DNA from: Adenophora triphylla var. japonica | Lineage: Eukaryota; Streptophyta; Magnoliopsida; Asterales; Campanulaceae | NCBI GenBank assembly: GCA_022495995.1 | Contig: JAFEMH010000988.1 | Location: forward strand, 498,807 to 562,806 | Direction: 5' to 3' | Length of the DNA: 64,000 bases | In this document: positions 53,072-63,503 of the stretch, in pieces | How positions within the stretch are numbered: the first letter of the stretch is position 1 | Layout: every line of letters starts with the position of its first letter | Position numbers and translations under genes: made by a program | The notes under the pieces: generated by a model | What the model saw: the letters and a program-made list of their open reading frames with translations, nothing else | What the model was told of the DNA's origin: nothing | The model's database searches: none

Positions 53072-54570
53072 TCAACTCGGGGGAGGCCGGAAATTACCCT
53101 GGGGGTCCTGGTCGAAACGAGCCATCAACAGCGCCAATTGTCTTTCAGTCTCTGCATGACGCCGATCAGTCTCCTCCTGCATCTGCGTCTGAACCGCCAA
53201 AGCCTCCGCAAGCTTTGCCCGCTCACGTCTCTCCTCATCCAACGCAGCCTGCAGACTGTCGACCCTCGGATCATGAAACGTGGTCGGGGCAACATTTCGC
53301 CGACGGCCGGTCGACGTCGACGGGCATTGCCGCCCGTAATCCCCCATCCCTAACACTCGGGCTCCTCTCTTTGGATGTCCCTCAGAGGTGACCGAGTGCC
53401 AAACATCAGGCACGAAGGGGATGGGCTCGCCGGGAGGCGTTCCTTCGGGAGCAACGGCGGCTTGATATGCAGTCTGTCAAAATAAAACAAACAATTATAA
53501 TCATATACACAATGTAAGGTACATAAATAAATTTACATATTCAAAATCAAGTCATTTAATGATAGTTTACTTACAAAGGCATTAGCAGAGCGATCGTCAA
53601 CCCATTGCGGAGGTTGATCGGGCGCTGTAGGATTCCGAAGATGGGTGCTAGCGTAAACATCCACAAAACTGATATTCTGGCCATACTCCCTTTCCTATAA
53701 ATAAAATAAGCGAGATTATTACTTTGAAATTTTATAAATGCAACATTTAAACTGATTTAAAAGCATGCATACACTACATTTACACTAAAACCATGGATTT
53801 CATAGCATCAACATGGCTCCCAGCTAACATACGTACATAAACCTATTTAAAAGCATCCATACACTACTACATTTAAACTAACATACATACCATGCGGTCG
53901 TGATGCTCGGCGATCGGGATCGTCCCCATGGTATGCATCGCCGCCGACCCCGAGGAGCCTGCTCTATTGGCCTTGGCCTGATTGGATATAGCCTTCGCCG
54001 CATCCGACCCCCAATATTCGCAAAATTGACGAAACACCTCCTCGGTCATCCAAGTAGGAGTCGAGGGCATTTCATTGTCCCGCCGCGGAGCCGATTAGTA
54101 TAATAATTTCTCTTCGTGGTACCTATAAAAAATATGAATATCTCGTAAACATATAATGATGACATTATAAAATTAAAAGAGTATAATCATTGTTAATTAA
54201 ACTAATTAAGGATAGATAAATATGTTACCAATAAAATCCCTAAATAGCTTGTGAGCCTGTATATCGAAAACATATCTAGCCGTCGCCTCGTCGATTTCCG
54301 GCGCCCAATAATATTTATCCTACAACATATAATGATAACATTACAAAACTAAAAGAGTATAATCATTATTAATTATAACATTTTAATAACAAACTAACAT
54401 TTAAGTTTTAAATAAAAACCATTAACACATTACCTTAAACTCCTCCCACGCATCCTCCTTCTGCCTCGGTGGCAATGATTTCCAGTTGGGCCAATACTCG
54501 GTCATTTTCCGAGACCGCCAATATTGCCTGATCTTAGTCCCTGTGGTAGGGTATCCCCCTACAAACCTGC
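53072..54570 (-). pseudogene. CACTA TNP1/Transposase_24-like gene, 3' exons
   Basis: Minus-strand pieces typical of plant Ptta/En/Spm proteins: GGYPTTGTKIRQYWRSRKMT with EYWPNWKSLPPRQKEDAWEE (exon about 54570-54430), RYVFDIQAHKLFRDFIG (about 54310-54240), SDAAKAISNQAKANRAGSSG with MHTMGTIPIAEHHDRM (about 54070-53890), and a coiled-coil tail LDEERRERAKLAEALAVQTQ (53413-53072). The exon at 54570 follows a good acceptor (TTGGCAG). Complete exon joining was not verified. In En/Spm, TNPA-type proteins bind subterminal repeats and assist excision. Confidence 0.65.
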
Positions 54571-54618
54571 CAAGTATATTTATACAATAACATTTTAACT
54601 TAAATAATGAATTATATA

Positions 54619-56436
54619 TGAAATTGTCACGGCTTGAATCACAAGTGATATCCAAGGTGATAACAGCACCAACGATAGCACTTGGGATGGCACACACACA
54701 CACTTCGAAAATAAAACAATTTTGTAAAAGAGTTTGCAGCGGAATAAAAACACCAAAATTGTTTTTTCTCAAGTTATATAAATATAACTTGAGAGTGCCT
54801 CTTAGGCAAGACTTTATAATCACTATGAATGAAGTTACAAAGCCGAAAGTTCCCTATAGCTATATCTATTTTAAGCTCTATGGAACAAGAGATAAAGAAC
54901 GGAATCCTATCCTAGCCTTCACACACCTTGATACCAAAGTAATCAAGTGCGAAATTACAAGGGAGAAAGGATTAAAAAGAACCAAACAAAGAACTCTATC
55001 TCTAAGCTTTTCGAAGGTGTGAATGTGAAATAATTGGCCTGTCTTCAAATAAACCTTCCAAGCTTATTTATAGTCTTCAAATACTTGAAGGCTACTCCAA
55101 TAACAGCCTTGGGGCTGGTCTTGCACGTGGAGGAAGTGTAGGGAGAGTGGGTTTATTTGTTTCCACAATTCTAGCTCCCACTTCCTATTTTGTAGCAACC
55201 GAGTTGTTGAATCCTCAAGCCATGCTTCCACGCCTTATACTACCTTGCTTTATCATCCTTGTACCTCTTCTATAACTCAGCAACAACCTTTGACAAAGTC
55301 TCCATAAGATTTGTTGTTGTTTGCCAAAGTTACGAATTAATACATAAAATGTATTAATTCTTTTCTTCCAATTTCCACACGTGTCTAGCTCCTTCTTTGA
55401 TGCTATTGCACCCTGAAATATAACCATAAACCATAGACTATACAGACCATATTAGCACGTTAGTCCATTAAATAACAAACAAGAAATATACAACTATATA
55501 ATTTTCAGTCCAGGATATCATCTACTATTGAAATTGTCACGGCTTGAATCACAAGTGATATCCAAGGTGATAACAGCACCAACGATAGCACTTGGGATGG
55601 CACACACACACACTTCGAAAATAAAACAATTTTGTAAAAGAGTTTGCAGCGGAATAAAAACACCAAAATTGTTTTTCTCAAGTTATATAAATATAACTTG
55701 AGAGTGCCTCTTAGGCAAGACTTTATAATCACTATGAATGAAGTTACAAAGCCGAAAGTTCCCATAGCTATATCTATTTTAAGCTCTATGGAACAAGAGA
55801 TAAAGAACAGAATCCTATCCTAGCCTTCACACACCTTGATACCAAAGTAATCAAGTGCGAAATTACAAGGGAGAAAGGATTAAAAAGAACCAAACAAAGA
55901 ACTCTATCTCTAAGCTTTTCGAAGGTGTGAATGTGAAATAATTGGCATGTCTTCAAATAAACCTTCCAAGCTTATTTATAGTCTTCAAATACTTGAAGGC
56001 TACTCCAATAACAGCCTTGGGGATGGTCTTGCACGTGGAGGAAGTGTAGGGAGAGTGGGTTAATTTGTTTCCACAATTCTAGCTCCCACTTCCTATTTTG
56101 TAGCAACCGAGTTGTTGAATCCTCAAGCCATGCTTCCACGCCTTGTACTCCCTTGCTTTATCATCCTTGTACCTCTTCTATAACTCAGCAACAACCTTTG
56201 ATAAAGTCTCCATAAGATTTGTTGTTGTTTGCCAAAGTTACGAATTAATACATAAAATGTATTAATTCTTTTCTTCCAATTTCCACACGTGTCTAGCTCC
56301 TTCTTTGATGCTATTGCACCCTGAAATATAACCATAAACCATAGACTATACAGACCATATTAGCACGTTAGTCCATTAAATAACAAACAAGAAATATACA
56401 ACTATATAATTTTCAGTCCAGGATATCATCTGCGAT
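54619..56436. repeat. ~910-bp tandem duplication inside a CACTA intron
   Basis: Copy 1 is 54619-55528 and copy 2 is 55529-56436, both starting TGAAATTGTCACGGCTTGAA and ending near CAGTCCAGGATATCATCT. They differ at few positions. The unit has no recognised gene. A pair of LTRs without interior (TG ... CA ends are present) or a plain tandem duplication are both possible. Confidence 0.9.
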
Positions 56437-56533
56437 ATCACTTGGGAAATCATCTACGATATCACCTGCAAATTACACTAACAATATATAAAACAAAAAG
56501 GAACCAACTTATATCAAATTAATGAAGCGTTAC

Positions 56534-56737
56534 TTACTGGTCATAATGTGACGATATCCGGACAAATATCCTCCCCTCAGAATCGACAGTAGTCTGAGTA
56601 TCGGCCCCAGAGGTGGAGCTAGTACTACTGCGTGAAGGGTCGACATCATCACTACCGGATCGGGACGGTTGCGTCCCAGTAATAGATGTGTAGATGGGCT
56701 TAGTCTTCTTACCCTTTCCCTTTCTACTAGAACTCAT
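56534..56737 (-). pseudogene. CACTA TNP1-like gene, first exon
   Basis: MSSSRKGKGKKTKPIYTSIT and a Ser/Thr-rich stretch lead to RIFVRISSHYD at a donor (CCA|GTAAGTAA). The next exon would be at 54570, so the ~1.9-kb intron contains the 910-bp tandem duplication. Confidence 0.55.
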
Positions 56738-57045
56738 ATCTGTATTACAGTAAAAATATTAAAATATACAACTTTAACAATAGGAAACAATATATTCACA
56801 ATACATCTAAAACTTTAAAGTTCTAATAATCTAAAGCATTCACAATTCATATAAAACTTTAAACTATTAATAATATAAAGCATTCACAATACATATAAAA
56901 CTTTGAAGTTCTAATAATCTAAAGCATTCACAATACATATAAAACTTTAAACTATTAATAATCTAAAGCATTCACAATACATATAAAACTTTAAAGTTCT
57001 AATAATCTAAAGCATTCACAATACATATAAAACTTTAAACTATTA
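56738..57045. repeat. Short AT-rich tandem repeat
   Basis: The unit AATCTAAAGCATTCACAATA followed by CATATAAAACTTTAAA(C/G) recurs about five times (56830-57045). Confidence 0.8.
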
Positions 57046-57607
57046 TTAATCTTCGTCCCATCATCATCACTGGACTCTGAATTACTACAAAACTCGAGTT
57101 CTTCATCTTCGTCTTCGGACTCTGATGAATCAAACTCTGGTTCCTCTTCCTCTTCCTCTTCCTCTGATTCATCAATATCAATGTGCGCGAGATGACCTGA
57201 ACGAGGCGGAGGAGTTGGCAAATTCACTGGTAAGATATTCCTCAGGTTCATCAACATTTTGAGGAATATGAGTGACATCATCTAATGGATGATTAGCTGA
57301 TGAAACGTTAGGTGACACTGGCATTTCATCCTCTTGATAGGGTGTTTCTAATGACGACTCTGTAGTTGTCGACGAGGGTAGGTTGTCAATCATGCTCCTA
57401 GCCTTGGTCATCCAGACAGCCCACCATCCGTCGGGTCGCGGACGAGGGTAGGGAGTCATGTATACCTGTTGTGCTTGAGATGCTAAGATGAAGACGTCGT
57501 CGCCATTATGTCTGGACGAGTCCTTTACATCGATGAGGTCAAATATGGCGTGCTTCTTAACACCTCACACAGCATCTCGCCAATCACAATTGAAGACGTC
57601 GTCACCA
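57046..57607 (-). pseudogene. CACTA TNP2 transposase, C-terminal remnant (DUF4216)
   Basis: On the minus strand YNGDDVFNCDWRDAV, an in-frame stop, then KKHAIFDLIDVKDSSRHNGD and DVFILASQAQQVYMTPYPRP follow the DUF4216 pattern (V-L-F-K-C-D-W ... D-P-F-I-L-A-S-Q-A). The tail is disordered and acidic (DESEEEEEEEEPEFDSSESE). The catalytic TNP2 core, expected at higher coordinates, is absent. The homology stops within a few bases of the heptamer array at 57608. Confidence 0.75.
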
Positions 57608-58968
57608 TTATAGGGTATAGTGTATAGGGTATAGGGTATAGTGTATGGGGTATAGGGTATAGGGTATAGGGTATGGGGTATAGGGTATAGTGTATAGGGT
57701 ATAGGGTATGGTGTATGGTGTATGGTGTATAGGGTATAGGGTATAGAGTATAGGGTATAGGGTATAGGGTATAGGGTATGGGGTATAGTGTATAGGGTAT
57801 AGTGTATAGGGTATAGGGTATAGTGTATAGGGTATAGGGTATAGTGTATGGGGTATAGGGTATAGAGTATAGGGTATAGTGTATAGTGTATAGGGTATAG
57901 TGTATAGGGTATAGGGTATAGTGTATGGGGTATAGGGTATAGGGTATAGGGTATGGGGTATAGGGTATAGTGTATAGGGTATAGGGTATGGTGTATGGTG
58001 TATGGTGTATAGGGTATAGGGTATAGAGTATAGGGTATAGGGTATAGGGTATGGGGTATAGTGTATAGGGTATAGTGTATAGTGTATAGGGTATAGTGTA
58101 TAGGGTATAGGGTATAGTGTATGGGGTATAGGGTATAGGGTATATGGTATAGTGTATAGTGTATAGTGTATAGTGTATAGTGTATAGTGTATAGGGTATA
58201 GGGTATAGTGTATGGGGTATAGGGTATAGGGTATAGGGTATAGGGTATGGGGTATAGGGTATAGTGTATAGGGTATAGGGTATGGTGTATGGTGTATAGG
58301 GTATAGGGTATAGAGTATAGGGTATGGTGTATGGTGTATGGTGTATAGAGTATAGGGTATAGGGTATAGTGTATGGGGTATATGGTATAGGGTATAGGGT
58401 ATGGGGTATAAGGTATAGTGTATAAGGTATAGGGTATGGTGTAAGGTGTATGGTGTATAGGGTATAGGGTATAGGGTATAGTGTATAGGGTATAGGGTAT
58501 AGGATATAGGGTATAATGTATGGTGTATAGTGTATGGTGTAAGGTGTATGGTGTATAGGGTATAGTGTATAGTGTATGGTGTATAGTGTATAGTGTATAG
58601 TGTATAGGGTATGGTGTATAGTGTATAGTGTATAGGGTATGGTGTATAATGTATGGTGTATAGGGTATATGGTATAGTGTATAGGGTATAGGGTATAGGG
58701 TATAGTGTATAGGGTATAGGGTATAGGGTATAGGGTATAGGGTATAGGGTATAGTGTATAGTGTATAGGGTATAGGGTATAGGGTATAGGGTATAGGGTA
58801 TAGTGTATAGGGTATAGGGTATAGAGTATAGGGTATAGGGTATATGGTATAGGGTATAGGGTATAGTGTATATGGTATATGGTATATGGTATAGGATATA
58901 GGGTATAGGGTATAATGTATGGTGTATAGTGTATAGTGTATATATAGGGTATAAGGTTTAGGGTTTAG
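57608..58968. repeat. Heptamer minisatellite (TATAGGG)n with variants
   Basis: About 194 heptamers over 1361 bp: TATAGGG is the commonest, with TATAGTG, TATGGGG, TATGGTG and TATAGAG as variants. The right end reads GGTTTAGGGTTTAGAA, two copies of the plant telomere unit TTTAGGG. A higher-order period is visible (the block TATGGTGTATGGTG at 57707, 57987 and 58281). Confidence 0.95.
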
Positions 58969-59204
58969 AATTTATTTATTTTTTCAAAAATAATATTTAT
59001 TGACTCATATTTATTTTTTTTTAGAGTAATTTAAAATAACTTTCATATTTTATATAAATAAAAATGATGATATTTATTAAATTAAAATTAATAAATATTT
59101 ATGATTTATTTATTTTTTCAAAAATAATTTTAAATATTTTAATGTTTTTTAGTTTGTTATTTTGTTAATTAGTTCTAAAATAAACAAAAATTACATTTTA
59201 TTAT
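58969..59204. other. AT-rich CACTA interior
   Basis: No gene; TTTATTTATTTTTTCAAAAATAA-type text recurs. Confidence 0.5.
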
Positions 59205-59739
59205 CAGCAACGGAATATTTCCGTCGCTGATAAATAAAAAAATATTAAATTATCAGCGGCGGAAATATTCCGTCGGTGTTTAATTAAAAAAAAAACATTT
59301 AATTTCACCGTCGGAATATTTCCGACGCTGATAAATTAAAAAAAATTAATTATTCAGCGGCGGAAATATTCCGTCGGTGTAATATTTCAAAAAAAAAATA
59401 AAAAATAATTTAATTTCACCGTCGAAATATTTTCGACGCTGATAAATAAAAAAATAAAAAAATGATATATTTTCACCGGCGGAATAATTCCGTCGCTGAT
59501 AAAGATTTAGCGGCGGAATATTCCGTCGGTAAATCAACCGCGAAAATAGTGGCGGTAATTAAACGAATATTCGAGGAATATTCGTTTTAGCGGCGGAATT
59601 TAGCGGCGGAATTAAATTCCGTCGCTAAATTTGACGCCAAAATAATTCCGACGCTAAAGCTTATATTCCGCCGCTATTTAGCGACGGAATGAGTCCGTCG
59701 CTGATTATTCCGTCGCTAAAACACCTGTTTCTGGTAGTG
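59205..59739. repeat. CACTA right subterminal repeats
   Basis: Motifs GCGGCGGAA(A)TATTCCGTCG in both orientations up to the TIR. Confidence 0.9.
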
Positions 59740-59904
59740 TGAGATGCTGGGTGGAAGAGAAAGGGGGAGATGAGAAAGCCCTTGTTTTTTTTCTCCAGAT
59801 ATAGGTCAAGTTAGAGGAGGGGGAAAAGAGGGTTAAAATAGGGGTCTCATTTGCAATATTGTTCCCCTTTTTTGTTTTTATTTTTTTTGTTATTTTTGTT
59901 TTTT
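59740..59904. other. MULE interior, right part
   Basis: This is noncoding, purine-rich sequence (GAGAAAGGGGGAGATGAGAAA) between the CACTA TSD and the right MULE TIR. Confidence 0.5.
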
Positions 59905-60163
59905 AGGGTTATTAGTTTAGTAAATAACATTTTCAACCCTTGTACTTCCATGTCAACATAATTTATTGTTGTTCAAAGTCAACTAAGCAAAATGGTGATG
60001 TAATTATGCCACATGGACATTTTAATAGAAAAATTGGCGGATGACTGACAGAAGGACGACATTAAACAAAAAACATGAGGTTAAGGAGAGAAACGAAAAA
60101 AAAACATTTCAGAGTAAAACGAATAAGTGACTATATGATGGGGACTAAATAGGTAGTTGTCTC
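59905..60163 (-). repeat. MULE right terminal inverted repeat
   Basis: This pairs with 18473-18730. It ends GTAGTTGTCTC, followed by the TSD ATAGTTACCC (60164-60173). Confidence 0.88.
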
Positions 60164-60173
60164 ATAGTTACCC

Positions 60174-60292
60174 TATATAGTACATTATGAGTAACTAATA
60201 TTAAAGTATTACCTAAATATTTTAAGGTATTAGAAAACTAATGTTTATAATTGTCATCTTAAAAATAGACAGTTAGATATTGATCTTATATA
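60174..60292. repeat. AT-rich repeat, copy A
   Basis: The ~70-bp text around GAGTAACTAATATTAAAGTA (60187-60250) recurs at 60904-60975. The part from 60258 matches the left flank of the MULE. Confidence 0.75.
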
Positions 60293-60567
60293 CTCCCTTC
60301 GTCCCGCTACAAATCACACACTTTCTTCATTGGGCGTCCTGTTACAAATCACACACTTCCTAAAATGGCAAATAATCTTTACTATTCAACCCACTAATTA
60401 TCTCTCCTACTTTACTTTTTTACTCACAACACCAATCAAATCACTATTTCCTACCCCACTTTCTCTCTCCAACCTCACTTTTCATACTCACAACATTTTC
60501 TCCATTATTTTTTTCCTTAATTTACGCGTAAACAGTAACTATCTGATTTCTATCGGGACGGAGGGAG
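60293..60567 (-). mobile_element. Stowaway MITE
   Basis: CTCCCTTCGTCCCGCTAC ... ATCGGGACGGAGGGAG, flanking TA at 60291-60292 and 60568-60569. It splits the repeat shared with the left MULE flank and is therefore younger than that duplication. Confidence 0.93.
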
Positions 60568-60645
60568 TATATAGCAAGTTGAACGTCTAATATTTACCAT
60601 GTATAGTAACTATTAGGTTATATATTAATAGGTACCCTATATACC

Positions 60646-60898
60646 ATCATTGTCCTATAGTAAGGTTCTTAGTTTTTTTGTTATTTGTCTAAAGAAACTT
60701 TGAGCTATAATTAGAGATTAATCAAACTATTCTAATGAAAATCTATAACTTGTTGTTGATACTATTTATAATGGTGTATCAATAACAAGTTTTAGATTTT
60801 TATAAAGATAATTAGATTAATCTTTAATTATTGTTCAAAGTCCATTCAAACAAACAAAAAAAAAAAAAACTAAAAACCTTACTCTGGGACGAATGATT
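60646..60898. mobile_element. Hairpin MITE
   Basis: The ends ATCATTGTCCTATAGTAAGG and, inverted, ATCATTCGTCCCAGAGTAAG pair, and complementarity continues through most of the 253 bp (GTTTTTAGT, AACTTTGA, GATTAATC, AACTTGTT). It could be transcribed into a long double-stranded RNA. Confidence 0.75.
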
Positions 60899-61187
60899 TA
60901 GTATATTATGAGTAACTAATATTGAATTATTACCTAAGATATTTTAATGTATTAAAAAACTAATGTTTCTAATTATATTTTACTATAATAATATATATTT
61001 CTTAAATAGTAAATTTAATGCTTTTCATATATAGTAACGGTGACAACTAACTAATAGTAAACTAAATAGGAATAGTTATCATATACCGTAACAATTATGA
61101 TTAACTAATACTATTAATAGTAATAGTTAACCTATATAATAACTATTATGATTAACTGATATTATTAGAATTAATAGTTGAAATAAA
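60899..61187. repeat. AT-rich repeat, copies B and following
   Basis: Diverged copies of GTAACTATTATGATTAACTA and of the copy A text (60904-60975). No gene. Confidence 0.65.
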
Positions 61188-61453
61188 CTCCCCCGTCCCA
61201 TCCGGAAAAAACACAAAATATCATTTTGAGTGTTACAATTGAAAATACACAATCTCAAAATGGAAAGTTTCTATTATTTTTTTATTCATAGCACCCACTT
61301 GTCATACTCAAAACAACTATTTACTTACTATTTCATACCGCACTTTCTCTTTCATACTTCACTTTTCATACTCATAACTCTTTCTCCACTATACACTCTC
61401 CTTAAATCCTATGTAAGACTCATTTTGTATCATTTCGGGTGAGACGAATGAAA
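61188..61453 (-). mobile_element. Degenerate Stowaway-type MITE
   Basis: The left end CTCCCCCGTCCCATCC and right end GGGTGAGACGAATGAAA are decayed; the interior retains ACTCACAAC/CACTTTCTCTTTC-like family text. Confidence 0.6.
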
Positions 61454-61530
61454 TATAGTAACTATTATGATTAACTAATACTATTAAATAGTAATAGTTA
61501 ATCTATAAATAGTAACTATTATGATTAATT

Positions 61531-61758
61531 TTTAGTGTCCCATTTAAAAATACACATTTTCAAAATAGAAACTTTTAAATACTAATTTATTCGTGGGACA
61601 CACTTGTTATACGCACAACAACTACTCACCTACTATTCTCTACCTCACTTTCTCTCTTCCACCTCATTTTTTATACTCACGACACTTACTCTACTATATA
61701 CTTTTCTTAATTCTCATGCAAAAGCAATTTTGTTTCTTTTTGAATGGAACGAAGGAAG
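61531..61758 (-). mobile_element. Degenerate Stowaway-type MITE
   Basis: It runs from AGTGTCCCATTTAAAA to TGGAACGAAGGAAG with family-like interior (CTCACTTTCTCTCTTCCACC). Borders are approximate. Confidence 0.55.
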
Positions 61759-61764
61759 TATATA

Positions 61765-61925
61765 CTCCCTCCGTCCCACGATAACCTGCAAAAAGACCCC
61801 TTTTGGGCATCCCACAATAATCTGCACTTTCCTAAAATGAAAGTGAGACACACTTCTCTCTACTCACAACCATTACCCACTTACTCCACTTTCTCTCTCC
61901 TACCCAACCATCGTAAATTAAATGT
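61765..61925 (-). mobile_element. Truncated Stowaway MITE
   Basis: Starts CTCCCTCCGTCCCACGATAA after TA; the interior is recognisable to about 61925, but the right TIR is missing. Confidence 0.65.
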
Positions 61926-62325
61926 TTAAAAAAGAATAATAAGAATATTTATTTTCTTTTCCAAAGTGAATACTTCAAATTCAAATGAATTGTCCTTTTA
62001 GAATAAAAAATAAATGAATATCAAACTTTTGATTTAGGATATTTTAAAAATATTTATTTAAGCAAAGATGCATAAATACACTTGCTATTCCAAATTCTCA
62101 ATTTTACAATTATATAATAAATAGTAAAATAACAAAGTAGTAAAATAAATCATTTAAGGAAAATTATTTTAAAATAACAATTCCTATTGAAATAATCACT
62201 GAAGTTTCTCACATCGCAAAATATGTGTATACAAAAATCTTACAAAATTTATAATATCCATTGTGTTGATTAAATAATTATAACCTATAATACTTTCATT
62301 AGTTTTAACTTTTTTTTATAAATTA
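61926..62325. other. AT-rich noncoding DNA
   Basis: I see no gene or element end here up to the TA before the next MITE. Confidence 0.5.
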
Positions 62326-62609
62326 CTCCCTCCGTCCCGCTAATATTAGCACAAACACTGTTTGCGCGGGAATTAAGGAATATGATATTTTAATAAAATG
62401 TTGTGAGTGTAAAAGAATGAGTGGAGAGAGAATGAGTGGAGGGTGTAATAAATTATAATGTTGTTGTGAGTATTAAAATAATGTAGGAGAGAGAATGAGT
62501 AGGGTTGGGTGAATATTTTATTAATATAAAGTTTCCTTTTTGGGAGTGTGCGGATATTAGCGGGACGCCCAAAAAGAAAAGTGTGCTAATATTAGCGGGA
62601 CGGAGGGAG
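62326..62609 (+). mobile_element. Stowaway MITE with long TIRs
   Basis: The TIR CTCCCTCCGTCCCGCTAATA continues TTAGCAC, matched at the right end by GTGTGCTAATATTAGCGGGA. Flanking TA at 62324-62325 and 62610-62611. Confidence 0.95.
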
Positions 62610-62871
62610 TATTTGGACGCATAATTAATATATTATAATTATATAACATCATGTAAACAAAATATATTAATATAACACAATTTTGCTATAACATACAACG
62701 CATGGGTGCAATACTAGTTATTAACTAATAGTATTAGCTAGAATGAGAATATCAAAAGTCATTTTGATTTTGATATGGTGTTGATGTGGTTTCTCCAAAA
62801 TCAAACTTCAATCTATCAATACATGTACACGTGGCAAAATTCATAGGGCTCCTCATCAACTTTTATGTATA
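62610..62871. other. AT-rich DNA with a possible decayed Helitron end
   Basis: AACGCATGGGTGCAATACTAGT (62697-62718) resembles a degenerate hairpin-CTAGT terminus. Otherwise unannotated. Confidence 0.3.
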
Positions 62872-63103
62872 CTCCCTTCTTTTTTTCGAAAAGATATTTT
62901 TTATCAACTTTAGTTAATTTTGACCTATACATTAATGCAAATTTATTCATTATATTGAAATTCTAGAAATTAAATGATAACTCATTAAATGATTTATCAA
63001 TAACAATTTTTAAAATTTCAATATAATGATTAAATATGCATTAATGTTTGGGTTAAAGTTAACTTGTGTTGATCAAAAATATCTTCTCGAATGAGATGTA
63101 AAG
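62872..63103. mobile_element. Hairpin MITE, decayed ends
   Basis: Arms TTCGAAAAGATATTTTTTAT and its approximate inverse ATCAAAAATATCTTCTCGAA, with inner pairing of CATTAATGCA and TGCATTAATG. The left end starts CTCCCTTC; the right end is unclear. Confidence 0.6.
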
Positions 63104-63203
63104 TGTATATACTCTGTATATAGATTTGTCACGCATTTTATTTTCGTCAATTTTGTCATTGTACTAACACACATGTCCAATTTTTCAGGCCATCCATATC
63201 AAC

Positions 63204-63495
63204 CGGTGGCGAAGCCACATTGAATCAAAGGGGGTCATTTGACCCCTTCAATTTTGAAATGTGTCAATTTTAGCAATATCAATTTTTTTAAAAAATGACA
63301 TTTTACTACTAAAAATGACATTTTACTACTAAAAATGATGAATTTATACATTTGACCCTCCCCTCCCCCTTAATTTTTAGAAAAAAATTGCACTAAATTA
63401 TTATTTGACCCTCTTGCATCCTAAATTTGTATACATCAATTATATTAATTATCACAAAAGCAATTTCGACCCCTTTACAAAAATTTCTGGCACTG
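63204..63495. mobile_element. Small hAT MITE
   Basis: The left end CGGTGGCGAAGCCAC and right end TTTCTGGCACTG are flanked by ATATCAAC (63196-63203) and ATATAAAC (63496-63503), an 8-bp TSD with one mismatch. The interior repeats GACATTTTACTACTAAAAAT. Confidence 0.65.
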
Positions 63496-63503
63496 ATATA
63501 AAC

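Larger units (their letters stand above)
52074..59739 (-). mobile_element. CACTA (En/Spm) transposon, non-autonomous
   Basis: TIRs are CACTACCAGAAAAAGGTGTT and, inverted, CACTACCAGAAACAGGTGTT. The 3-bp TSD is TGA (52071-52073, 59740-59742). Subterminal regions (52074-52760, 59205-59739) are arrays of the motif GGCGGAAATTTCCGTCGCTG in both orientations, typical binding sites of CACTA transposase proteins. On the minus strand are exons of a Transposase_24/TNP1-like protein and only the tail of a TNP2 transposase. The element lies in the right part of the MULE, 34 bp from the hAT insertion. Confidence 0.95.
18473..60163. mobile_element. Mutator-like element with ~258-bp TIRs, now 41.7 kb by nested insertions
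   Basis: The left TIR starts GAGATAAGTACATATTTCG and the inverse of the right end starts GAGACAACTACCTATTTAG. The two ends stay alignable for about 258 bp, to ACTAAACTATTAACCC/ACTAAACTAATAACCC. A perfect 10-bp repeat ATAGTTACCC flanks the element (18463-18472, 60164-60173). Long TIRs with a 9-11-bp TSD are characteristic of MULEs. After removal of the hAT (19635-52039) and CACTA (52074-59739) insertions, only about 1.6 kb of element remains, without transposase, so it was non-autonomous. Confidence 0.85.

Noticed and set aside
57608..58968. A true telomere or chromosome end
   Set aside because: The array is internal to a CACTA element with intact ends on both sides, and only two units match TTTAGGG.
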